The translations under genes and the position numbers were made by a program. Below, piece after piece: positions 48,201 through 54,273 of a DNA stretch of 64,000 bases; the stretch's first letter is position 1, and each line of letters opens with the position of its first letter. Below the pieces are notes generated by a model that was not told the origin of the DNA, searched no databases, and was given only the letters and a program-made list of their open reading frames with translations. Source of the DNA: Crateriforma spongiae (lineage in GTDB: Bacteria > Planctomycetota > Planctomycetia > Pirellulales > Pirellulaceae); NCBI RefSeq assembly GCF_012290005.1, contig NZ_JAAXMS010000002.1, positions 186,001-250,000 on the forward strand, in the 5' to 3' direction.

Positions 48201-51200
48201 AACGGACAAGTCAGCGATCGTGATGCGTTGCGTGTCTACGTCGTGACTGATGAAGGTGTGGAACACCTGGTCGCAACCAACAACACCGCACGCGGTGGCA
48301 ATTTCAGCGACGATGAATTCGACGACCCGCCGCAAACCGGGGTTTACGCCGATGACATCGATCTGCAAGTCCAACAATTGTTCGACAACACCGGCACTTG
48401 GCGACAAGCCCGGGTGCCGCTGGGCGAATTCGCCGGCATGTCGGGCCTGAGCCTGCGAATCGAATTCTCCACCGCCGGCGCGGTGGTCACGGGTTCGACC
48501 AAATTGCGTGCCGTCCCGGCCAACAAGCTAAACGAAGGCCAGACTTTCACGGTCAACGGCCAGGTCTTCGAATTTGATTTCGCTCCCACGGTCGTGATGC
48601 CCGCCGGCAGCACGCTGGCCGAACTGTATGTCGACCCGAACGAAGTGGCTTCGATCACGATCGAAGGCGATACGTTTGTGCTGAACGATGGCACGCGAAC
48701 CGTCCTGCCGGGTCAGCGTTCGATCGACCTGCTGGCCGGACAACCGGCGGGCACCATGCTCAGCGACTTGTCCGGTGCGGACATCGCACAGGCGATCGCC
48801 AATTCGCTGGCGATCGCTCCGCTGCAAGGATTCGAAACCAACGGATTCGATTTCTCCGATGCCTCGGATTCGCCGACCGTCACCGACGGCACCAACGACT
48901 TCATCTACGAAGCGACTCCACTGCCCTACACCGGGGGCAATGTGGAGATCAACGGAACCGGCCGCATCGGCGGCTTGGATTCGCTGGGCAATCCCACGCG
49001 TCCCGAAGACGTCGATTTGTTGACCGTCGATGTGATCGAAGGCAGCGTCATCGATGTCGACGTCCGCCTGGACATCAATCCGTCACTGACCGCAGCGGTC
49101 CGTTTCTTTGATGCCGCCGGCAATCCACTGACGACGACATCCACCGGCGGTGTGGTCCGTTACACCGCAACGGAATCAGGAACGATCTACATCGGCATCA
49201 GTGGCCGTGGCAACGAATCGTACGATATCCGTGACCCAGGTTCGGCGTCGCCGGGCCAAATCGACACCTACACCGCCAGCGTTTCGATCGCCACCCCGGG
49301 CGGCGTCAGCGTCACCGGTGGCGTATTGGAATTGACCAACATCGGCAACCTGCAAGTGTCCGATTCGTCCCTATTCATGGTCGGCGGAACACAGGGCATC
49401 GTGGGGGCACCGGTTCAGGTCACCACGGGCATGTCGGCGGCGGAAGTTGCCGAAGCGATCAGCCAAGCCATTGCGGATCGATTCAACGGTGGCAACACCG
49501 ACGCGGTCCCGGTCGCCGGATCGTCGATCCAACTGGGCAATCATGTCGTCAATGACGTCGGCCCGCTGGCTTTGGAAAACAACCGCTACGGCGATCGATT
49601 CGGTGTCAACCTGAATGACACACGCACGATTCGCGACGGCGTGTTGGACAACGAGGTCGAAGGCGTTTACCTGGACGATTTCATCATCGGTTTCGCCGAA
49701 CGTGGTGAAATCGCCACCGGATCGGCGGTCGTCGATGGCTCGTTCATCACTGACGCTCGTCCCGATTTCGCCCAGCCCAATGACGAAACCAGCAACCTGA
49801 ACACTGGGACGTATCAGGTCGAAATTCGCGATGCCAGCGAATACGTCGTGTCCTCGACCCCCAACGGACTGGACAAGCGGTTCCGCACGTTCGACACGAA
49901 TGACCGCTTGAGCGATTCGCGCAGCATCACGGCGATGTCGGCCGATCAGTTGTCCGACGGCCAGACGTTCCAGATCCATGACGGTCGTTCCACCGTGACG
50001 TTTGAATTTGATTTGGTCGAAGCCGATAACGGTGTGCAGCCCGGCAACGTCCGTGTGCCGTTTACCCTGCAACAGGAAATCGCCGGTACCGAAGACATCG
50101 ATCCGGCCACCGGCCAGCCGATCCCCGGCACCGCCACGACGCGTCCCGGAACGGCGGGCGAAGTCGGTGCGGCGATCATCGCGGCCATCAACCGCGCCGA
50201 TGTTCAATCGGTGGTCAACGTCAGTGCGTTGCCCGCCAGCGGCATCGACAGCACCGCGGATCCGAAGATCAACCTGTACGGCAATGTAGAAATCGTCGAC
50301 GACGACGGTGTCTTTGCCGCGGTCGATTTTGAAACTCGACGTGGTGATTCCAACCGTGATCGTGGCGGCCAGGGCGTCATCTTGGTTGAAAACAGCCAGT
50401 TCCTGTTCAACGGCCAGTACGGCGTCAACATCAACCACGACGCAACGGCAACCGTGGCGGGCGTCACCAGCGATTCGATCCAGCGATACCCACGCAACCT
50501 GATCGAACAGAACACCGAAGGCTTGGTCCCCGGTGTCGTGGTCCGCAGCAACGTGTTGGCGTACAACGAAACCGGCGGACTGCAGGTCACCGGCCTGGCA
50601 TCCGGCGGCGACGGGACCAGCAACCCGCCATTGCCATTCGAACGGATCATCAACAACACGATCGTTGGTGGAACAATCACCGCCGGCGCTGCCTCGGGTG
50701 CGGAGATCTTCGACGACATCTTGTTCGACCTGGGCGACACCGCCTTTGCGGACACGGTCGTCAGCTATGACCCGGCCACCGGAGCGAATGCTCCGGACAC
50801 CGGTTTCGATGACGCAACCCGTGCGTTGGGCGCTCCCGATGCAGGGTCAACAACCACCGAGCCCGCCAACGGAAACTTCACCACGTCGTTGGGCCTGGGC
50901 GGATCCATCACGCTGCAGTTCACCGACAACCTGTTGACCGGCAGCGGAGATTCCAGTCCCGACTTGGCGATCTTCGAAGTCGGATCGATCGAATCGGTCA
51001 TGGTGGAACTCAGCCGTGACGGCATCAACTTCATCGACGTCGGCATGGTGTTCGGTGACAACAAGACACTGGACATCGACGCGGCCGGCTTCGGCCCTGG
51101 TGACCGCGTGGCCTACGTTCGACTGACCGACTTGGGTCAGGGTGACGCCGCCGATGCATCACGCGGTGCTGACATTGATGCGGTGGGTGCGATCAGCAGT

Positions 51201-54068
51201 GTTCCCGCCGATCAGTTCACCGGCGGTGGAACCGGAATCAACTTGGTCGGTGCCGTCGCCCCGACGTTGCTGAACAACTTGGTGGCCAACTCCGACACCG
51301 GCATCGCCTCGGACACACCAGCGGAAACCATTGTCTTGGGCGGCAACGCTTATTACCGCAACGCCAACGACGCGACCGGTGTGACGCCCGGTGAATTCTC
51401 GTTGCTGTTGAACGACGGCGAATCCGTCTTTGTTGCACCTTCCGACTTGGTGTTCTCGCCCGCGGCAAACTCGCGAATCATCGACAGCAGCATTGATTCG
51501 CTGGAAGACCGACCGAGCCTGGTGACGGTGAAGAACCCGATCGGCCTGCCGCCGTCGCCGATCCTGGCACCCAGCCTGGACGTCAACGGCCAGCTGCGTG
51601 TGGATGATCCCAACGTCGAAACCCCCAGCGGTCTGGGCGAACGTGTCTTCAAGGACCGTGGTGCCGTTGACCGCGGCGACTTGGCCGGTCCGCGTGCCGT
51701 TCTGGTTTCCCCACAGGCTGCCGGACTGGGAACCGGCGCCGGAACCGTTTCGGTATTCGGTAACGCCCCGGACGCTTTTGAGATTCAGCTGATCGATGGC
51801 TTGGCGCCGGCCGATGTCACCCCGGGAACGGGCATCGATGACCGCACGGTCAGCAGCAACAGCTTGATCCTTCTGCGTGACGGCGAACTGTTGACCGAAG
51901 GCGTCGACTATCGCTTCGGCTACAACCCCAGCAGCAACACGATCCGCCTGACACCGATCGCCGGCGTCTGGCAAGAAGAATCCACCTACACGGTGCGGCT
52001 GATTTCCGGATCGGATTCACTGATCCGGGCGTCGGCGGGCACCGGTTACGTCGACGGCAGCCTGTTCAGCCTGGCGGACGCCACGGCAACGGCAACCACC
52101 TTTGAATACGAATCGGGTATCACGGTTACGGTCGACTCCGCATTGACGGGTGCCGACGTCGATGGCATGGAAGTGGTCGTGTTCGACGGCGTCAGCGAAC
52201 TGACGCTGGAACTGGACAGCAACAATGCCAGCACCGGCGGCAACATTCGGATCGCCATCGAAAGCGACGACGACTCGACCGAAATCGCTGCCAAGATCGC
52301 TGCGGCCATCGACAGCGTCGGATTGAATGTCGACGCGGCATCGGCCGACAACGTGGTCCAGCTGCTTGGCAATAACCCATTGTCGACCGTTGCCATCACC
52401 GGTGCCTTGGGCACCAACAGCGGATCGATCGGCGTCAGCCCCGGATTCGGAATCCAGATTCCGGTCAACGGCAATCAACCGGCTTCCGCCTTGGGCGACG
52501 GCGACACGTTCCAGATCACTGCCAACGGTGTCGGCACGGTCATTTTCGAATTCGACAACAACGGTGCCACGACCACCGCAGGCGCGGTTCCGGTCACGAT
52601 CCCATTGGGAGCGTCGCTGGATCAAATCGCCGACGCGATGGTCCGTGCGATCGGCGGACAAAGCCTTGGCTTGACGGCTTCCAACTCCGGATTCGGTCGC
52701 GTCGCACTTAGCGGCAACGACAATGTCACCCTGACATTTAATGACTCGGGACTGACCCAGATCGGCGAACCGGGCGACGGTGCCTCGGTTCCGGTCGTCA
52801 TCCCCGTCGATGCCACTGACGAACAGGCCGCACAGCGAATCGCCGATGCGATCAATGGCGCGGGACTGTTCGGCGTCACCGCCGATGCGATCAGCGGTGT
52901 TGTCTTTGTCGAAGGAACTGCGGGACTGACCGGCGACGGATCGGTCGTGTCGTCGACCATCAGTGATGACGTCGGCAACCCGCTGCAAAGCAACCAAACC
53001 AACGGACGCACCGAGCTGACGATCTTTATCGGCGGCGGCTTCGACTACGGCGACGCTCCGGCACCCTACGCCAGCAGTTTCGCTGACGGCGGTGCACGAC
53101 ACGGCGTCGACACCAGCTTCAGCATCGGCACCATTCTGTCGCCCGATTCGGACGCCCGACTGGACAACGCCGACGATGACGACGGGGTCTTGGTTCCATC
53201 GGTCGTACGCAACGGTTTCGATGCTTCGTTCACCGTTGACTTGAACACCGACGGCCGCGCTTTCTACTTCGACGCATGGTTCGACTGGAACGCCGACGGC
53301 GTGTTTGAAACCGTTGAGCGTTACGGATCGGTGGCCGGCAACGGTCGCGAATTGATCAGCGACGGCGACACCATCACGGTCCAGGTTCCCGTCAACGCGG
53401 TGCTGGGTGAAACCTACGCTCGATTCCGCTTGAGCGAGGTCGACAACCTGGGCAGCACCGGCGATGCCGCGACCGGCGAAGTCGAAGATTACCGATTGGT
53501 GGTTTCGTCGAATCCGTTCACCAACCCGTCGCTCGGACCGGATGTCAACGCCAGCGGTGCCGTCACGCCGCTCGATGCGTTGCAGATCATCAATATGCTT
53601 AACCGCAATGGTGGCAATACGATCGATCTGCAACCCAGCGATGTCCTGCCGCCGCCGGCGATCTATCCCGACGTCAGCAGCGACGGCAGTGTGTCCGCAT
53701 TCGACGCCCTGTTGGTGATCAATTACCTGAACCGCATGCAAGGCAACAACTTCGGCCAAGGCGAAGGGGAAGCCGCCGCGACGACCGCCTATCAGCCGGT
53801 GGCCTCGGGGGTCATGGCCAGTGCGGCAACGGTCCAAGGTGACTTGCTGATCGCCGAAAATCAGTCGACCAAATCCGACTCGATCCCCAGTGTGGGCATC
53901 GCCGAAGGCGAAGAATCGGTTGCGACCGGTTCGACCAGCGTCTTCGACGACGCCGCGGTCGTCGCCTTGGACGACACCGTCGATTTGATCGCCGCTGCCA
54001 ACGCAGCACAGGACGATGATGACGATTCGGATTCGGCCCTGTTTGACCAAGTCCTTAGCGAGTTTTGA
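39213..54068 (+). CDS. Giant multidomain secreted protein with dockerin (4951 residues)
   Basis: This is the largest gene in the window. The N terminus is basic and ends in an LEPR-XLL-like motif (LETLENRQLLAG, residues 47-58), an export/anchoring leader of planctomycete giant proteins. Downstream, in order: Ig-like beta domains (to about 580), a metzincin-like block whose zinc motif is lost (FIVGQLLGYGY at 746-756), a PPC-like domain (about 785-910), beta-helix repeats with a GSVSNPYRNIDDAV start (about 940-1780), PPC-like domains (about 1790-2170), propeller-like and repeated DGxTF...FEFD units, a second beta-helix region, a discoidin-like segment (about 3835-4000), a GEVED domain (about 4610-4764), and a two-loop dockerin (D4777, D4820). 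The tail is acidic. TTG 39162 is an alternative start. Confidence 0.85.
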   Translation: MTLHRSQSSSTQARISDESPRSKPGPNRGSASRDRQRRRLKNRRSLLETLENRQLLAGPDLIGVQPNVGSLLFESPVQNVDPDGQLTVLQQSPQELVFRFDDDTQLDPNTLSGIRITRAGEDKVFDSATATSDLGTNGDVVLEFRARQSGATGNGIQVVITADSLATSQPQVSVSDRTVSITVSNTPGRLSNAQDVILAVANNPLANDLVEVIQVSGSTLGVVGDDVSGTTTLTLEGANAAEAVTDLGTSGTVLVRMISQVPGEDGLGVEVNVTKRDFGGAANPVVLVSNGQINVQLNSNFGNETTADEFVAALNNNPNSAALVKTLLISGNGDTLVGNRNTLYSPLTLSGASDVVVQPGYVGLGDSSREVVFRFAEPLPDDTYQIDIVGVGPTALTNIAGEPFQDGVNLSRQFQINLGPQVVAVVPEPVRRNASTGALQPQTGKIEVHFGNDTLSAATASNPAHYQLIFTSDTANNTDDSAPINPTSVQFDPINNIALLDFSFPLSRIPNPAGGFYDSAARLRIGTSEGLPAAPAEFDLQGAEPGDSLSTATDLGTLGGGGTQSTVVQSTIENESPYGITLPGPDLPGTRTIRPEDPSRLTRTVPLDYVRNDADSEDGIAVMQYAFPASFSGPNPNGPGQQTYFNVISEQQKERVREAIQLYSEYLGISFIEVEGAPTSPASISIAVGDLFASGDGATSGEGGLAAVTADSNADGIDDLGILDLQDFDDSIDDQFGDEFFRGAMFIVGQLLGYGYADDLPQPTTQSTSFIFNPGSDNEPSYPSTADIVHGQYLYRPESTDVDLFEFTLSEAGTLTAETIAERLGSPSLLDSALRLYRVTKDGSGNIVSYEEVAANDDYFSNDAMLQIDLAAGDYAVGVSAKGNTSYDPGIGGTGFGGRTEGDYELRLDFVPRAAATITDATGVALDGDADGQPGGVFNFWFVPADADTTVYVDKLGPQNPTGILGSVSNPYRNIDDAVAAATQRPGTTIRVVGNGGIDGDVATMQDNFSYQIGYDSNGFELADGATLNLPKSTRLIIDSGAILKLSRARIGVGSVSPTIDASDAAIQVLGTPSIIGANGLPVRDSVGEIIPGNVIFTSINDDTVGTGNTSAFTPDARPGDWGGIDLRGDLDSADESRRNRENEGVFLNHIQHADMRYGGGAVSIAGQQIAVSPIDMAVTRATVANSVISDSADAAIAATPSTFTETRFTDNIFQGGGAFTPDYTRVGPDIHGNIVVNNSFNGLFVRVRTRTGDRLEPLTSAARFDDTDITHVLTENLIVQGTPGGPLLVSSSPSSLLVQSAFTDQGDIAEGNYTYRITYVTAEGLESAASDFTVPFELTGTSDGFGGIQLSGLPTIGSNTDFVSRRLYRAEIPAGVDPSTLQADDFLLVAQLNASSTSFVDRNGSPAGPLSSLGASLQSRLDASLKIDPGTVIKLEGSRIEARFGADIYAEGTDGLPVVFTGLEDTRYGAGGTFDTNDQGTSASLNPGDWGGLYIGQGATASIDHAVIAGAGGLTRIEGGFAEFNALEVHQANLRLANSRFEMNASGDSDDSGTRVGRGENAAGNLFVRASQPVIVDNEFFDGGGAAITFDVNSLGEKEINDPGRSTGAIDRVDVTGNQGPLIRGNTMSGNDINGLQVRGGELTTAGVWDDTDIVHVVTDTIEIPNQHIFGGLRLQSDANSSLVVKFADGDEPAAIVVGGTIETGSDELVDIADRIGGSLQIVGSPDFPVVLTSLFDNTVGAGFDSQGNPLLETTTVTPAANTTAGPGDWTGIIIREAAHDRNVALVNETESNDSPKINSNAIPGQSSFLGELAPDEQSGDENRRLGFVVSGEISTTDDVDVYSFVAESNTEVWLDIDRTSNSLDSVVELIDANGRVLAASNDSSIAGAAGGLFIADGLNEGSAQPLTVLGGDGQDAYSTNAKDAGMRLTLPGEAGTRNLYHVRVRSSNTDTPTDFATLTDPGQVLGGLTSGSYQLQVRLQETDETPGTQINFADVRYADNGVQIIGQPMHSPLLGEESETDASNDVRADAQPLGYYGAGNDGAADAGPLQSDLLAKSFSGSLDSATDVDWYQFTINYESLTRDGAAMYLSTVFDLDYADNFARADMALYVFNEAGQLILIGGDSNIADDLPASSGSNGSTDLSRGSAGTNDPFIGAAELSEGTYYVAVANQQQVPQPLDQFFNANSTNPLLRLEPIDSVRRIAEDRIAPFGNTDWVYGGTADDPVVPLLFDADSVVDYTLDDVVLYVNTSSGLHIVNPYTGDSYGLLGNFGETVRDIAFTANGELFGYSGFVGQASDTTWFYNRIDTTDGSLSAPLSTGGNIQTFHDDPDPVTGNPPVDNEITLEDSSDVGFEVEAISIRARGGEETGFFVGNRASRAGLDYFENVLFRFNPEDGTVDSQPSPLLEAQAGAGASLFEVGQINTAATTPIDTELGLQEPLTLNSQGILVPQVFDGDSFTLSNGTDTLKFELDSGYALAANPSIAIADGDAVLIDGTTFEFNTGVAIQLDSPGLGGLTQGSTLMVEDASGQIVTIEFTGGGVAQPGNVAVSIVDGTRTRTAGELAAEVSGILGTQLSGLSPRSMGDQIIFTSASPVAVSSTGSGVNLSGDPTLSNAGAVEVFIAPGTRTDDAMKALAEAIRNVGVAAVQSGTLVSLPNSTSLSIVSGSSVGIAGTPGVSAGSVAIPLYASDSLDSLAARIVAAIDNAEAGGSLANVTAVARVNSIQIGGQGFITDVGAAGNASSSFIQGGNGMGGLITGAEMVGSQLYAISNAGGLYVVSSGELNSEGARTVGRYVATATDLRGINFTGLRAGPQTLQNGELQQILFGITASGDIHAFDTNGVLQPIFAGGQTSISTGIGGAQGLDFSTLDFNLWHTSEERTTDAGHRQTPLDINNSTRPGPNGADDYSLGFNYETDVFGGLFSPQENPVVLNNNNVVQNPRQDGQTIENTINFPGGAHGVMQTNTFDLEGYSSTDQPMLYFSYFLETDGVDGTNRNGQVSDRDALRVYVVTDEGVEHLVATNNTARGGNFSDDEFDDPPQTGVYADDIDLQVQQLFDNTGTWRQARVPLGEFAGMSGLSLRIEFSTAGAVVTGSTKLRAVPANKLNEGQTFTVNGQVFEFDFAPTVVMPAGSTLAELYVDPNEVASITIEGDTFVLNDGTRTVLPGQRSIDLLAGQPAGTMLSDLSGADIAQAIANSLAIAPLQGFETNGFDFSDASDSPTVTDGTNDFIYEATPLPYTGGNVEINGTGRIGGLDSLGNPTRPEDVDLLTVDVIEGSVIDVDVRLDINPSLTAAVRFFDAAGNPLTTTSTGGVVRYTATESGTIYIGISGRGNESYDIRDPGSASPGQIDTYTASVSIATPGGVSVTGGVLELTNIGNLQVSDSSLFMVGGTQGIVGAPVQVTTGMSAAEVAEAISQAIADRFNGGNTDAVPVAGSSIQLGNHVVNDVGPLALENNRYGDRFGVNLNDTRTIRDGVLDNEVEGVYLDDFIIGFAERGEIATGSAVVDGSFITDARPDFAQPNDETSNLNTGTYQVEIRDASEYVVSSTPNGLDKRFRTFDTNDRLSDSRSITAMSADQLSDGQTFQIHDGRSTVTFEFDLVEADNGVQPGNVRVPFTLQQEIAGTEDIDPATGQPIPGTATTRPGTAGEVGAAIIAAINRADVQSVVNVSALPASGIDSTADPKINLYGNVEIVDDDGVFAAVDFETRRGDSNRDRGGQGVILVENSQFLFNGQYGVNINHDATATVAGVTSDSIQRYPRNLIEQNTEGLVPGVVVRSNVLAYNETGGLQVTGLASGGDGTSNPPLPFERIINNTIVGGTITAGAASGAEIFDDILFDLGDTAFADTVVSYDPATGANAPDTGFDDATRALGAPDAGSTTTEPANGNFTTSLGLGGSITLQFTDNLLTGSGDSSPDLAIFEVGSIESVMVELSRDGINFIDVGMVFGDNKTLDIDAAGFGPGDRVAYVRLTDLGQGDAADASRGADIDAVGAISSVPADQFTGGGTGINLVGAVAPTLLNNLVANSDTGIASDTPAETIVLGGNAYYRNANDATGVTPGEFSLLLNDGESVFVAPSDLVFSPAANSRIIDSSIDSLEDRPSLVTVKNPIGLPPSPILAPSLDVNGQLRVDDPNVETPSGLGERVFKDRGAVDRGDLAGPRAVLVSPQAAGLGTGAGTVSVFGNAPDAFEIQLIDGLAPADVTPGTGIDDRTVSSNSLILLRDGELLTEGVDYRFGYNPSSNTIRLTPIAGVWQEESTYTVRLISGSDSLIRASAGTGYVDGSLFSLADATATATTFEYESGITVTVDSALTGADVDGMEVVVFDGVSELTLELDSNNASTGGNIRIAIESDDDSTEIAAKIAAAIDSVGLNVDAASADNVVQLLGNNPLSTVAITGALGTNSGSIGVSPGFGIQIPVNGNQPASALGDGDTFQITANGVGTVIFEFDNNGATTTAGAVPVTIPLGASLDQIADAMVRAIGGQSLGLTASNSGFGRVALSGNDNVTLTFNDSGLTQIGEPGDGASVPVVIPVDATDEQAAQRIADAINGAGLFGVTADAISGVVFVEGTAGLTGDGSVVSSTISDDVGNPLQSNQTNGRTELTIFIGGGFDYGDAPAPYASSFADGGARHGVDTSFSIGTILSPDSDARLDNADDDDGVLVPSVVRNGFDASFTVDLNTDGRAFYFDAWFDWNADGVFETVERYGSVAGNGRELISDGDTITVQVPVNAVLGETYARFRLSEVDNLGSTGDAATGEVEDYRLVVSSNPFTNPSLGPDVNASGAVTPLDALQIINMLNRNGGNTIDLQPSDVLPPPAIYPDVSSDGSVSAFDALLVINYLNRMQGNNFGQGEGEAAATTAYQPVASGVMASAATVQGDLLIAENQSTKSDSIPSVGIAEGEESVATGSTSVFDDAAVVALDDTVDLIAAANAAQDDDDDSDSALFDQVLSEF
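41448..41480 (+). other. Degenerate metzincin zinc motif inside the giant protein
   Basis: These codons encode FIVGQLLGYGY (residues 746-756), which lines up position by position with the metzincin motif HExxHxxGxxH. All three zinc-binding histidines (now F, Q, Y) and the catalytic glutamate (now I) are replaced, while the glycine at position eight of the motif is kept. The surroundings (VREAIQLYSEYLGISFIEVE upstream, ADDLP downstream) also resemble matrixin-type proteases. The block is therefore predicted to be catalytically dead. Confidence 0.6.
46570..52900 (+). repeat. Dispersed DGxTF...FEFD repeat units in the giant protein
   Basis: At least five units share a pattern of D/E-G-x-T/S-F, a short gap, FEFD or FELD, and then a stretch ending in a helix such as AGEVGAAIIAAIN. 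Starts lie near 46573, 46675, 48529, 49950 and 52487, with a looser copy near 52141. Further helix-only copies (VAEAISQAIAD near 49440, AAQRIADAIN near 52830) suggest more. They read as a beta-alpha repeat with no family name I recognise. Confidence 0.5.
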
Positions 54069-54096
54069 TAGCGATAGGCCTCCAGCCATTCGGGCC

Positions 54097-54155
54097 GGCG
54101 GCAGACCTGTGCGTCTGTCGCCGCCCGATTGGCGGTGGGAACCCTTGCGGGTTTT
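54097..54155 (+). terminator. Probable transcription terminator after the giant gene
   Basis: A ten-base stem with one G-U pair, GGCGGCAGAC (54097-54106) with GTCTGTCGCC (54113-54122), is followed by a second small hairpin AACCC-TTGC-GGGTT (54140-54153) that runs into TTTT. It lies about 30 bases beyond the giant gene's stop codon. Confidence 0.5.
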
Positions 54156-54273
54156 AACGCGTCCAACGATTTTGCGAGTCCATCGCGACTTCGCAGTCGT
54201 TCTTGATGGACTTGCGCGCGATCGTTTTCCCCCAGGCGAACGATAATGGTGCAGCGGTTTGTCGAATCGGCTG

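Noticed and set aside
52017-54089. Long open frame of 690 codons on the minus strand inside the giant gene
   Set aside because: It lies wholly antisense to recognisable GEVED, dockerin and repeat domains and translates to low-complexity D/G/R/V-rich sequence without domains. High-GC codon use creates such frames.
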